Part shown: one piece after another, positions 49,181 through 63,390 of the stretch
Numbering within the stretch: the first letter of the stretch is position 1
Layout of the letters: each line of letters starts with the position of its first letter
NCBI RefSeq assembly: GCF_014905175.1
Contig: NC_057791.1
Span: forward strand, 20,746,537 to 20,810,536
Reading direction: 5' to 3'
Length of the DNA: 64,000 nucleotides
From: Aphidius gifuensis
Lineage: Eukaryota; Arthropoda; Insecta; Hymenoptera; Braconidae
The notes under the pieces: generated by a model
What the model was told of the DNA's origin: nothing
Databases searched by the model: none
Seen by the model: only the letters and a program-made list of their open reading frames with translations
Translations under genes and position numbers: made by a program

Positions 49181-52100
49181 CCTCAATAAATCATAATAAA
49201 TGACTCGTCGCTTGAGCACACGTCGTCTCTACAAGTCATTAAATCTGTTATTTGTTTATTTAAAAAAAAATTTTGGCATGTCATTTTCAACTTTAGATCA
49301 ACTTTTGTTTAACTGCTGATGAGTTTCAAAAAAAAAAAAATTCAAATATATATAAAATTATTAAATAACAGTACTGTTCATAGATATATATTTAAAAACT
49401 TTACTAAAGAGAAAAAAATATAAATCAAAGTTTGAATTTTTTATATTAAAAAGAAGAAGATAAATGATAATCAAGAGCTGCCACCCATTGCTTTTTAAAA
49501 TGTTCCATCTGTCGACAATGTGAATTTAAAAATTTCTGATTGGACTTAATTTCTAAACTAAATGAGTTTGCTCAAAATCCAACAGTACCATTTAACATGC
49601 GTTGTCTGCAATAGACTTTGTAATTTAGTAGCAATCTCTTTTATAATAATAATAATACAAATATATATATATATATATATATGTATATAAAAATTGATTA
49701 AAGTTTTGAATCTTCCATAATCTTCATTGCAAGTTTTGTGCTTTTTTGTTTTTCGATTACTCAGCAGCTTTAACTATTTGATTACTTTGACAACAAAAAT
49801 AATAATTAAGACTTTTACCAATTGCTTGAGTTGATCATTCTCAATTAATTATACAAAAAAGAAATTTATAAAAAATAAAAAAAATACCATCAAAGTATCA
49901 AACGTATAACAATGATGCATTGAGAAAAGCAAAGAGGGATGAAAAAAAATATCATATATCTATATACGATGGTCAATGCACTTTGGTCATATAATCAATA
50001 TAAAAAATAAAAAAAATAAAATATGATATAGTATAAGTGATGACGGTGATAAGTAATAGCCTTCAAACGTTCATGCACACATATTTGACTTTGAAGTGAC
50101 AGATAGTTTATCAGATAGAAGACATGTTTGAATAGCCAACTTGACAATTCATGTCGCTTTTATGTTGCACTTGTGGTACAACAAAACACCCCGAGAATAT
50201 TCACCTTTTGTCTATACATGTATGATGAAAGCTATAATGCAATAATATATGCATAACTAGTTGTGATGTTAAAATATTTCTTGGACACACTCGTCGAGTT
50301 TATAAATATAATAATGTCATAGTAGTATATATAGTGCGTTGGCAATGTGATGGTGGTGTATACATGTGTGTATTATTAAAATAAAAAAAAAAATAGAGAA
50401 AAGAGGGGAAAGCAGCGATGAAGGAAAAGACATAGGTGGTGAGCATAAGTAATTCATCGTATTCGTATTGCAAATGTTGGTTGATGCATAAATACCATCG
50501 TATACAGTGGCATGCAACATGCAATTCTATTTAATGTATTTCACGTAGTAGCGTTCTTCCTCCCTTATATTTTCCTTCAATTTTTTTATTTATTTTTTTT
50601 ATTTCTTTTCTTTTTTTTATTTTTTCTCCGGCATTTCCTGGCATTTTATTTCTATATGCTATACCTAATGTGAATAAATGAATGTGTCAGCGCCGTTTTC
50701 TTCGTTAATGACGAGGAAAAAAAAAAAAAAAAAATGAAAAAATTTTTTAAAAAAAAGAAAGATAAAAATGGAACATTTTTTGAATGAAATAGAGTAGCAA
50801 AACCTTCTGACAAACGGTAGGAAAAAAAAAAAATAAGCTCTCGGTAAAGTCGAAATAAAAACCAGTGAGATAGTGCAAAAAAAAAAGGAGTTTAATAAGT
50901 CACTAGCAAAAAAAAATACAATATTTTGTAGTCATAAATTATAATATATATGAACAATAGCAAACAAGCATACTTTTATCATTTGACCTTATATATATTA
51001 TATTTATTTTTCAAAAGAAAAAAAAGATTGTCAAGAAAATTTCACAATTTTTTTAATAAATATTTTCATTTATAATATTGATATTATCATCAGCTACATT
51101 ATTGCTGTGCGTTATAGATAATAAATGTATGTATGGATGATGAAAAGCTTCAACAAGAGTAATAACCAAGCGGCAATGTTGCGTCGGTGGATCAATATCA
51201 GGCCCGTCAGTGGGTAGTAGTTGGTTGTGTATATATATATAGTATGGAAGAGGAGGGAGGTTGGTCGAGAGACAAGTAGAGGAACCAAAAAGAGAGTGGG
51301 TTGCACAGGATGGAACGACAAGAAAATATCAGACGAAGGGTGTAGTAGAGTAAAGAGTTCGGTGACACATAAGGGGATGAGAACACAAGATGAAAATAAA
51401 ATTTAAAAAAAGGAAAAGGCTTGCCAGTCGTATCTTGGCGGCAATGTTGTACATGCAGAGACGAAAGAAAAGTAAGAAGAGAAATAAGATAAAGAAATGA
51501 TAAGAAAAAAAAAAAAAAATACATAAATGTAGATGTAGAGAAAGATAAAAGTTAGCTGGATAAATGGAATGAGGTGGACTTGACTAGGCTAGACAAGATG
51601 TAGCTGAGAGTATAGAGTTGAAGCAACTTGATGGACGAATAGAAGTAGAAAAAAAAAAAGTCTAAGAACAAGACAACTCGACAAGCGCTACTTTGCCATG
51701 ATTTTCTCGAGCGACTTCACGCCAATCCTACCACCCTGTTCTCTCATTTTCTCTCAACCCTCTGTACTCACTATATTTTATTTTTTTATTTATTTTCATT
51801 TTATATTTTTTTATTTATTTATTTTCACAGCCTCTCTTTCTTTCTCTTACTTTCATTATATCCCAGAGGAATAAAAAAAAAATACCCCAAGAGATTTTTC
51901 AACTCGAAAATATATACAACTTTGTATACCAACATCAGCATCAGCATCACCCAATAATCCATATTTCGATTTTGTATTTTAATATTTTTTCATTTATTTA
52001 TTAAATTTTTTTTTCATTCAATTTATATTAAGTTTGTTAAAAAAAAAAAAAAAAGATAAACTATATTATGTAAATTTTATTCTATCTAATTGTATATATA

Positions 52101-55100
52101 TTTTAATTTTTTTTAATTTGAAAAATTGTTTTTATTTTTATTATTTAAATTTCATTAAAATTTACTTTTTAAATTATTTTCAAAAAATTTTATTTTTAAA
52201 AAATAATTTGCACATTGTTGATATTATTTTTCCATTAAATTTGCCAAGTATATTTTTTCTATTTTTAAAATGTACTTTTTTGTTTTTTTCATTAGAATTT
52301 TTTACTTGTTTTAATACTCAGTTGGAATATATAAGAGAGAAGAAGAGAAAGGGGAGAAGGCGACTAGAGGCAAATTAGAGTCATAATTTGTACGATGAGT
52401 AATGGGGCGGATGGTGATACAGAGGGTTGGGTGACATTGACAATATCAAATGAGAAAGAGAACGAGCTATGACTGTATGATTGTATAGGTGAAAATGTAA
52501 CAGCAAAAAAAAAAATATATATATATAAATAAATATATGAATATATACTGGAAATATACAAAATTAAAATAAAGTGTTGCTTCATTTATTTTTATGACAA
52601 ATGACTTGTGCTACTTGTCACAAAACACGCGATGCAAAATACCATTTTTATAATGTGGCTTTTCTTGTACTTTTAACAATCATTTGCAAATAATTTTTTT
52701 TTATCTCTTTGACATTTTCAATATTATTTATCATTATTAATTTCAATTAATCATACAACATTTAATATTGACTTGACAATATTTAAAAAAAAAAATATTA
52801 TTATATTTATAATTTAAAATTGCAAGAAACACAATTTATATTTCATTTTATATAAGATGAAAATTATGAGAAACATAAATGTGTGTTGGTTTAAAAAGCT
52901 CTCATATAGCACAAGTTACTTTTATAAATAGATAAGACCTAGGATAAATGATGAGACTTAAGTAGGGTCCAACTTGAGATAGAAGAATATATCCAGAAAA
53001 TATATATTTTTCGTGGTTGTCATGTTTATGTGTAAAAAAATAATACATAAAAGATCAAAATGATATTTTTTTTTTCAACTAAATTTCTATTGTTGAATCT
53101 ATAATCATAAATTGATATAATATATTTTTTTTTTCGTACATTAAATGTCATATTAACACTAATAAAATTGATAATATCATCATATAATTTTACCAAAAAA
53201 AAAAATATAAAACACCAACAATGAGAATAATATTTCAGTTGTGAATAAAATCACAATTTTTATTATAATAACCTGACTAGAATAAGTAATATAGCAATAT
53301 TATTATTACTATTATTACTATTAGATTTTTTTTTGTTTTACATTTTTCTATTTTATATGATTTTTTATATTCCCTATTTTTCCCTCGATATATTTTTATT
53401 TTTTTATAAACTAAAAAAAAAGGTGCTGAAAAAGAAAATTGGTAGATGAAGAAAAGAAAAGAAAAATATATATATATATAAATCTATAGAGAGAAAAACA
53501 GATTCGTAAAAGTAGTTTTTGTAATAAAAATGACGACAGCAGTAAATGTAACTTGCGGGTCTTTGTTTTTAAACGGAAGAAAGAAAAATCTTGTGGATAA
53601 ATAAAGAATTTTCTTAAAAGTAAAAAACAAAAGAAAAAAAAAATTAAATAAATATAAAATAGAAAAAATAGGGTTGAAATACTTTTCCATAAAACAAAAT
53701 ACATATTGACTTTTTTTACTTTGAGATCATTTTGTTGCTCGACCATGTTGTTGAGAGTGTATATTGCTCAGTCAGCTCTCTGTGACGTAACAAATACATC
53801 ACGTGAATATATGGTACAGAGAATCAAGCCACTAACCCACCACTTACCACCACAACCACCACTACCACGTCTAGCATTATCACCAACCAGCCATCAAAAA
53901 CAACAACAACAACAACGAATATATTGCTTCAACGAAAATAATATATAAAATGCTCTTTTTTTCTTTAACAAAATATCAATAAAAATATGATCGATTGTCC
54001 TCAGTCAACCCCCTCACCACCCCATCAATTTACCCTTCGTCTTTTTTTTTCTTTTTCATTATCATCATCATTAAGCACCTTTTGACTAAAACCCTCACTA
54101 TATATGCTTTATAAAAATGCTTCTCAATCGCTTTACCTCATTAATCCACTAATTACTCTACACAAAATACACATCATCCAAGCTTATGATTTTTACTTTT
54201 TTTTTGTTTCTTTTTTTCTCCTATTATATATGATTTTTTCATTTGACCTAGAATCCTGAAAAATATATATATTTCATTGCTCGAATTTATCAAATGCGAA
54301 TTTAATTCATTATGTTTTATATTTATAAAAAAAAAATGGAAAAAAAAATTCAGTAGAATTATTCAACAAATACAGTGTATTACCCGCATTCATGAAATTT
54401 TTTTTGTCTGTATATATAAAATAAATATGCCAGAGATATTTTAAAAAAATGTATTGTAAATCAAACAAAACGCATGAATTTATTGTACTATTTTATTATC
54501 TACTGATATCGCTTCAATTGGGATATACATGATATGAGTAGTTTAAAAGCAGAAGTTAATTTCAAGCTATTTCAAATTCACGGAATGTATATTATTAAAT
54601 GTGAATAAATGTGAAAATATAAACACAAAAGGTGTATACAATATATAATTATAAAAAAAAATAAAAATTCGTAGTTGAATTGTGCGTGTATATTACGCAA
54701 TATTACGTGTGCAAACTTTTTTTTTTTTTTGTTTTTTCTTACTGACTCAATGTTCCGCACGTGCACAGTATGAAATTATATATATACCCATAATGCACGT
54801 GGCTTATGTCATATAATACACCACATATATAAAGAAGAGCTTGCTCATATTAAACTTTGATATTTTTCTTTTTTTTTTTTCCTTATATATATTATAGCAT
54901 TATGTTATTTTAATCATAATAATTTTCCTCTATTTTTCCTTGGTATATTATTTAAAAATATTTATGAAAATTAAATGTCAATATTGTTTGTTTATCCATT
55001 TTTTTTTTTTTTCAAATTTAATTTTACCATGATAAAATATTACGTTGCTGTGATTGATTAGATTTGGCTTTCAGCCTTTTAGAAAATTAAGGTCAACGTT

Positions 55101-57360
55101 CTGGCTTGATACACGAATTGGTGATGCTGAAACTACTCGATGAAAGTGACCGATCGATCATTACATTGATTACTTTACAAAATTAAATTTCTTTAATTTC
55201 TCAAAACAGATTAAATCATTTTGCTAATATATAATATATATTATTTATAATTTAATTTAAATATGCAAGCTATATTTTTTTTAAACCAAAGCTACTTTTA
55301 ATGTATATAAGCTAATATTATTATCGTTATAATAATTATTATTACTAACCGAGAGAATATTAAATAAAAACAGATATTTAATATTAAAAATAATGATGAT
55401 GATAATGATGATTTAGCGTTAAGTAGATAGCTACATCCCAAGAGTTTAGTGAATAGCATGAATAAAGCTTATTGAACGTTCATCAACGCTTGCATTCATA
55501 TAAAATATTAATTACTTGCTCAAAAAATAATAACAATAAGCAATATTACAAGTAAATCCATTAAAAATTTTATCCTGTTTATTTATTCTATATTATATCA
55601 TTGATGAAAATGTTGATAATTCAAATAGTTTAGTATTTTTTTGATGAAGAATAAATTTAAAAGGGATTTTTCTTTTTTTTCATTGTTAATGTTTATAATA
55701 ATATAATTTTAATGATATTGTATATATATATAATATATAAGTGTGAGAAATTGGGTAACAAATAATGAAGAGTATATTTGTAGTAATTTTAGACCCACAT
55801 TGACTGAACAATTTAAAAATCAGACCTCTTGTTGAATTACAATCATTGTTAAACTTTGCCTCTGATAATTTTCACTCTATTGATGTCTGTCGACATCATT
55901 AGTGATCTCAATTGAACTTGATTCTTCAATCGATGTGTCTGTGTTATTTTTTAAAAAGCTATTGAAATATATATAATTTATTTTTTAAATTGAATTTAAA
56001 TTTTGATATTTTATTTGTTTATAGACTTATTTATTGTTTTTTAGTCTATTTTATTTTTTTTTCTATGTAACTTTTGAAGACAACGCGTTACTGAAACAGC
56101 TAGAAATATTTTTCCCTCGATAAATAAAAGTGCCAATCACATTACCGATATTAGAATAACGAGGGGTGTAACGATGCCGATCTCGTGGATTACAGTCTCT
56201 TGAGAATATACGATATAGTTTGTATGGAGACAGGAAGCTTTGTTCTCTCCTGGGTGAGACGTTTTTTTTTTTTCTTATTTCATTTATATATTTTTTTTTA
56301 AATTCTCCCTTTTTTCTGGAATTTTCTATATTGTTAAAAATAAATTTTGTTAATTTTTATTCGAGTGCAAAAATTTATTTCTCCCTTTTAGCAAATATAT
56401 TTTGTTTTTATTTTTAATTAAATCTTGACCATCATTATTTTTTTGTTAAAATTCATACTTTTATTTGAATTTAATTATTCATATGAAATATTTATTTTAC
56501 TATTATTCATCTGTGAATAAAAAAAATATATTGTATTTGTTATTTTATGAAAAAAAAAAAACAGAGCGATTTTATATCGGGCGGTATTCAAAATTCATCC
56601 TACGACAGGTCGAGAGTTATGTCATTCCAACTCATGCTCACTCAGTTCTTTTTTTTTTTTCATAAAAAAAAATTCTCTAACGGAAAAAATAATAAATAAA
56701 AGCAAGCTTGGAATTTGATCACATTGAAATAAATATATATTTATATTTAATTTTTTTTTTTCTTTTTCAATCGATCAAATTCATTTCAATCAATTTTGAC
56801 AGACACTCCTATATATTGCCAAGGCTAGAATTATAAAAATATTGATTTAAATCTAAAAAAAAATTACTCTATTCATAATAAAATTAATCCTGATTCATTT
56901 AGCCATGAAGCATCTCACAATACTTATTGAAAAAAATAATAAAAAAACAATATAACTGTATCCTTCAAAATAAAATATCTGAGAAAAATAAATAAAATAA
57001 AAAAACATATAAACAGGTAAAAAAATTGTTTCCTGAGACATTCGATAATCACTTAGAGAGCACGAATCGGATAAGAGTGTGAGATGATTAAAAAACTAAA
57101 GGAATAAAAAATAGAAAAAATAAAAAATTAAGAAGGATAGTCTGAAAGACGGCATTACATCTGTCGATATTCCCATTACTTATCGATAAAAATAAAAGCA
57201 AGATAAAGCGTCTACTATCTTACAAAGTAATTACAACTTTCACGATGAGATCCTCCAAATTGTTGGGATGTGATCCTTCATGAAATATATATATATATAT
57301 CACTTTCTCAATATAAATGTTTGGCAAAAAAAGAAATATAAAATTTAATAATATACACAC
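49181..57360. other. AT-rich non-coding stretch
   Basis: No supported gene. (AT)11 lies at 49661-49682. Purine-rich DNA spans about 51240-51660, its complement giving Ser/Phe-rich frames. Complex islands lie at 50130-50220, 51160-51330, 51660-51780, 52360-52480, 53740-53890 (CAC/CAA-rich), 55060-55160 and 56150-56260. Scattered AATAAA and T runs are not position-specific. Confidence 0.55.
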
Positions 57361-57564
57361 ATGATCATATCGATATATACTGTTGCATCAAATGGTCTAG
57401 ATGCACAAACACAAATATCTATTGTGTCAGATGGACATCAGTTACACTCAAAGGTACATCTTGATATACACTTAATATTGAAGTGCAAACAGCTTGAAAT
57501 GTCGATAACATTCAATACTCAAACTGACTTCTATACTATGGCAATTCAATTATATCACGTCTGA
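57361..57564 (+). CDS. Small ORF, 67 codons, unknown
   Basis: An ATG ORF begins MIISIYTVASNGLDAQTQIS and has an even composition to its stop (Asp, Gln, His, Lys, Thr present; no homopolymer), which is unusual in this part of the window. There is no signal peptide or membrane segment. A possible donor (AAAG then GTACAT) lies inside. It is not recognised and could be an exon fragment or a chance ORF. Confidence 0.2.
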   Translation: MIISIYTVASNGLDAQTQISIVSDGHQLHSKVHLDIHLILKCKQLEMSITFNTQTDFYTMAIQLYHV

Positions 57565-60500
57565 TTGACTGAACATTATATTTCCTCAATATATATATTA
57601 TTAAAAAATTAATATTAGCAATTATTCAGGTTTTTTTTTTTTTTTTGCTTTATTTTCTGACAAACTAGCAGTGTCATTGATATAAAATTATCTCAAAATA
57701 TAATGAAATAACAAAAGAAAAAAAAAATCAACTTACTAATTTATATAATCAATATTGAAAGTTTAATTAAAATCTATCAATTGATTTAAATTAAATTCAG
57801 AAAAGTTTTATTGTGTTTTAAGAAAAAATAGATAAAAACGATAAATTTGTTAAAGTAAATTAAAAGACGAGCAAGTGAATATTTAAATGAAAGACTTGAT
57901 TAGACTTACTTAATCCGGATTACCGGTTTTTTTTTTTTTTCATTATAAAATATTTAAATGTCAACAATTATTTTTCATGGATTATATTTTTTAGATTAAT
58001 TGTTTGTATAAATTTTATTATAAAAAATATTCTATCAAACAGCTTAACAGAATATACAAGTTTTAAAAAAAATTAAAAAAATAAAAGAAGAATTACTATA
58101 TGACAAAAAAAAAAATAATATTGAGGTAAATATTGATAAAGTCGATAAATACTTTAAAGTATCGACCATAAAAATATCTCGACAAACAGTTAATTTTCTG
58201 CTATTTTACTTCAACGAAAACTACATCAAACACTAGAATTTTTTTCAACAAAAGATAGGTCACCTTTTGAAAATTCCATTGTACTTTTATCAACAAATAT
58301 ATAAATTCAAATTGAAAAAAATTTATTGGAAAAAAAGTATTACTTGAACAAAAGTGAATGTATAAAAATAAAAAAAAAATAAAAAAAACTCAATCGAGCG
58401 ATGAATTATTCAGACGATTAAATTGCCGCAGGCAAATCTTATTCAAAAAATTGTCCCTTAAATAATTTCGACAATTAATCACGAGCCAAATCAAAATTAT
58501 TGATTTAAAAATATGCAGCGCACCAAATTGAATTAAAAATATTCATCTCAAAAAATTGGTTTAAAAAATTCAACTAAATTAAATTAAATTCAATTGAAAT
58601 TTAATTTAAAATAGAAAGAAAAAAAATATATATATATCATCTCAATCTTTATTGTGATATAATAATGTATAAAAGGCGTCTAAAATGTGACTTGTAAACG
58701 ACAAGTTTTGAGGGACAGTAGAATTTTAAGTAGGCATTGATTGCGTGTTCTGGCTTAAATATTAAACGAGATAGAAAAAAAAATATATATATAAAAAGTG
58801 AGACAAGATGAATGGGCTTGACGAATGACTTAGAGATCCGGAATTTAGTTTGTACAATGTCAGCTGGTCATCTGAATGTCATTATGTCCATTGATCATAA
58901 CCAAACAGCTCGTAAATTATCTAAACCCTCAACAATATATTCTCACGTTATAAATTATTTTTTTTTTTTTATATACATATATATTTTTCAAAGGAATATT
59001 ATTAAATTCAAAAATATATGAATAAAAATAAATAAAATAATAAGCTGATAATTACATGAGATAACGTATAAATATTTAATAATTATTTACTCAATGTTTT
59101 CATAAATAAATATAATGTATAATATTCAATTATGAAAAAAAAAAAAAAAATGTCACTATAGAAATTAAAATAAATGAGTTATATATTTGTTGTTTTTTAT
59201 TTTTCATACAAGAAATTATAAAAAGAGAAAGATTGCGTGCATCTTTCGACCAACGATAAATATTCTTTTTCAGTCGAGAAACTCCCGACGGTGTTTCCTG
59301 AATTAATTGCCACTGCTGGGGCCATTCAGCCGACAATTTTTTTCTCTTTTTATAATATCATATATACTTGTTTTTTCTTAGCCACTTGTATATATATAAG
59401 TTAAGGCTTTGCACGTGGTATCATTTGGTAAGAGGGTGGCACTCGTTAAGAATCAAAGAAGCCATTCACAACACATACAACTGGCTGAGAGATGCCTAAT
59501 AATTTTCATACTATTTTTTTTATCATCATCATCATTATTATTACTATTCATTTTTTAGTTTTATAAGTTATTTTTTCATTTTTTCTCTCTTTATGGTAAT
59601 AAAAAAGTTTTGCTTTGAATTTCTCGATCACGCCACGTCTGGGTTTCCGGCCATTGAAAAGCTATATGGAAAAGTTTTTTTTTTTATTTTATTATATTTT
59701 TTTTCTTTCGGGGAAAAGCTCGTGCAAACGGCAAATGTATAAGAAAAACGATGAAAACTCTCGAATACGTAACAAGATTGTACTGGGGAAAGAAAAAAAA
59801 AAAAAAAAAATATGTTCAAGATCTCAGAATTTTAAAAAACGTTACTTTTCTCTCAATAAAGTTGAATTATATCCCTCCTAAATTCAGATTTGTAAAAATC
59901 AACTAATATATATTTAAAAAATTGGCTAAACGTGATAAAATTTATACATTATTATTATTTTTTTAATAAATTTTAAGGGTATGACAAAAATAACACAAGT
60001 ATATTTATTTTTTTTTCGTCAAGTTGATATTGTAAATAACTTTTTAACCATTTTCCATCTTTTTCTTGCACCCTTCAACAAAATACAAGATGCCGTTGAA
60101 TTATTAAATGTACTCAACAAAAATGAAAAATTTATTAGACAAATATACTATTCAACTATGTCATGCATGTAAATATATAGCGACGAAAAAAAAAAACGTA
60201 TCTATATTCGGGAAAAAAAATAATAATGAAAAAGAAAAAAAAAGAATTTTAAAAATTTACATGACATTTAAATTTTTTATTCCCTTTTCCCTTTAAATTT
60301 ATTTCATTGGTTTTGTGTACACCTTATATATGATAATACGTTAAACCTTTTTTGTCTGTTGTAATAAGAAAAATAATAAAAATGACATAGTAAAAGATAA
60401 ATAGAAGCACATCTATCGGTCAATAACATAAATGCATTCCAGTTGCAGGCATTGTATGCGATCTGATACACATCATGATTATCATGACACATCATATTTT

Positions 60501-63084
60501 GTGAGTGTTCTTTTATTATCATTTGAGACACGATACCACACACGCATTCATAAAAAAAATAAAAAATAATAGTACAAGGAGAGAAAAAGAAAGAAAAAAA
60601 AAATTGAAATAATAATACATTCTTATATTCAGTTTTTTTTTATTTTTTTTTTGAATATCGTAATGAAAGAAGAAATGAAAAAAAAAATTATATATATCCA
60701 AGACGAATGAGACAACAATGGAATAGTGAATACGAGCTAACTAACGACCATATATGCAGTAGTCCATAAAGACTTCTCGTATTGCCTGCTTTGTAACCTC
60801 AGCTTACGTACTGAGGCGGTCGTCGTCCTCGTCGTTCTCGTCGTCACCCAACATGCAGACTGTTATGTACTATATACATATCATACTTGGTTAATGTATA
60901 TATGTATTTTGTATTGCGACAACCCTCTAGGCACTTTCTCTCTTTCTCTCTCTGGGGTGCGTCCACTGATTTATTACAATAACCAACTTAAGTTACTGAT
61001 TTATTGTCGCTAACGATCCTAAATAACTGCGATAAACTTATTATTTATTTTTTCTTTTTTTTTTTATTATTTTATTTTGTCAAAATTTGATTTAAAAAAA
61101 CGATGCTACTTATTATTATTTTTTTTATTTTCATAATTTATTGTATATGAAAATATTATGAAGGTATATAATTTTTATTATTTTTTTTTTTAAATATGTT
61201 ATTCATATACGATGAGAGCTGTAGATTATCAATGTGTCCGATCTTTATTGAAATTATAATTGAGCACTTTGTGAATCTCATGAATTCATATATTGGCTTC
61301 TTTAAATTTTTTTAATGTCTATGTAAATTGTTTATGTAATTTAAATTCTTTGCCACGCCTTGGCGTATGTCAATCTGCGTAATAATATCTTAAAGTAATA
61401 AATAACAATATATGAAAAAAAAATGACATTTTTATTATTTTAAATAAATGAATTTAAAATAATAAAATTATATTTTAAATATTATTCCTTTTATGTTAAT
61501 TTAATTTAAAAAATTAATATTTAATGAAGAAATTTATTTCTTGAACGAAAAAAAAAAAAAAAATTGTATATTTGCAGGTTAAAACAGTTTTAATAAATAT
61601 TAGTTTTTATAGTTATATATCTTGTGTTATTTTTTTATTAATAACACTAAATCACAATTAGAAGAAAACTTTTTGATCATTAACAAGTTGCATGGCAAAT
61701 TTTATACTCGGCAAAAGAAGAAGAGCCATTGCATCTGACTGCAGCAGCAGCATCACCAACTGCCTTAGGCTAATTGCAAAAACGCACACAAGTGTAGCAA
61801 GCGAGATAAAGTACGACCTGTCCACCCGTTCTATTTCCCTTCCGACCTTTTAATTTTTTTTTTTTTTTTTTTATACTAGACATTTTATTTTTATATTCTC
61901 TCATCTCTTTTTCTTCCTCTTGATTCACTCTACATACTTTGAAGCTTTCTCTGTTCTTCCGGTCTACATGTATGGCTTTAAACTAACTTTACTTCGTTGG
62001 ACCTCATGGCTTCCTTTATTTTCATCACCAGTCTCCGGGCTCTCTATTCTTAATTCATTGAGCAAAAAAAAAAAAATAAATAAAAAAGCATTTTTTTTTT
62101 CTTCTTGTTGCTTTTTTTTTTTTTTTAATTTCTTCATTCAATTATTTTTATATTTAAACTTATATACTCTTCAGTTTAGCTACACTTGTATCAAGTTTAT
62201 TATTTATTACTATATATTTATATAAATTTTTTTTCAACATAACTTATACTTATCCCAAATTATATGACGAAGATGAATGACAAAATGAACGCATGATAAA
62301 CAGTAATAATAAAATATAACTTCCGGTAAAAATTAAACGAGACACATTGTTGTCTTTTCCTTTAATTTAATTTTATTATTATAATTTATTAAATCATCAT
62401 AATTTTATATTCATTATGAACCTCAAACAAGTAGGTCTTTTAAATGATAATTTAGCATCAATTTATGAAACTGTTTGCACAACAATTTCATATCATATCA
62501 ACAATCAATGACTACGAAAAAGTACAGATAAAATTACCCAAAAAAATAGCTTTTTTTTCCTCTCATTTATATATACAGTGCACAGCATTGTCATGTATAA
62601 GTTCATTATTATATCTAATTAAATTTATTCGGTAAATATATCGTTAACTGAAGCTGAGATAATACGATGACTAAATACATTTGCATATCATCAACACTGA
62701 CCCAATTAAATTGTCAATATGCCCATGATAAATTTCAACTTAAAATATATAACTAAAGCCTCAATATAATTTCAATTACAATTATTACAGTTTCATTAAA
62801 ATAGCCTAGACAAAAGAATTGAAAAAAATAAATTTATATAATGTTTAATTTAAAAATAAATAAATTGAGTATTTAAAAATAAAAGGATTTATGTCACAGG
62901 CAATAAATTGAATGAATTAAAAATATATTTCAATTTAAAAATATATATCTTATTTGTCAATCAATTGAATTTATATATTTTCCGTTTTTTTATTGTGAAT
63001 GAAATAAATTTTATTTCGTGTCAATTTGGATTGTTAGGTAAATATTACAAATGATTGTGAATTTTTATTTGTTATATATTTTTG
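57565..63084. other. AT-rich non-coding stretch
   Basis: No supported gene. At 59275 the acceptor-like ATTCTTTTTCAG precedes a GC-rich island (to about 59335) open on both strands but lacking a donor. At 60797-60816 CCTCAG and CTGAGG form a dyad around CTTACGTA, followed by a TCG-rich trinucleotide tract (60820-60845). A small ORF at 58812-59021 runs into poly-T. CAG repeats lie near 61740-61750. Confidence 0.55.
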
Positions 63085-63390
63085 TTATAACATTGTATAA
63101 ATCTCAAGTATAAGCTGAATGAATGGAGGGCACATTTTTTTTACAAGCACTGAACCATGACCGTTACATGAAAGAATGCACATATACCTGTGGTTTGCTT
63201 GTCTCTCTATGTATATATGTAGGTATTTCATCTTTGTTGTGTTTGAAGAGGGCCATGGACCGCATGCCGGGAAGTGCTTGTTGTCATGAAACGAGCGTGA
63301 AAACTTCTTGTTAGCAAAGCACAAGAACCCACAATGAAAAAAGTAGGAAAAAAAACTTAAAAAAAATTTAAAACCGCACGCGATTGCCAT
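63085..63390 (-). CDS. Small ORF, 101 codons, secreted-like
   Basis: The ORF runs from ATG at 63388-63390, in a favourable context (AAAAAGATGG), to TAA at 63085-63087. The first 26 residues (MAIACGFKFFLSFFSYFFHC then GFLCFA) are hydrophobic and could be a signal peptide or anchor, though they are Phe-rich because of T-rich DNA. The rest is balanced, with Cys, Pro, His, Asn and Lys. It is the longest ATG ORF here with both a strong start context and normal composition. No family is recognised. The opposite strand is open for 63 codons over the same DNA. Confidence 0.28.
   Translation of the reverse strand: MAIACGFKFFLSFFSYFFHCGFLCFANKKFSRSFHDNKHFPACGPWPSSNTTKMKYLHIYIERQANHRYMCILSCNGHGSVLVKKMCPPFIQLILEIYTML

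Noticed and set aside
53722..53734. TGAGATCATTTTG, matching the 5' part of the bantam microRNA
   Set aside because: The match ends after 13 bases and no complementary arm forms a precursor hairpin nearby.
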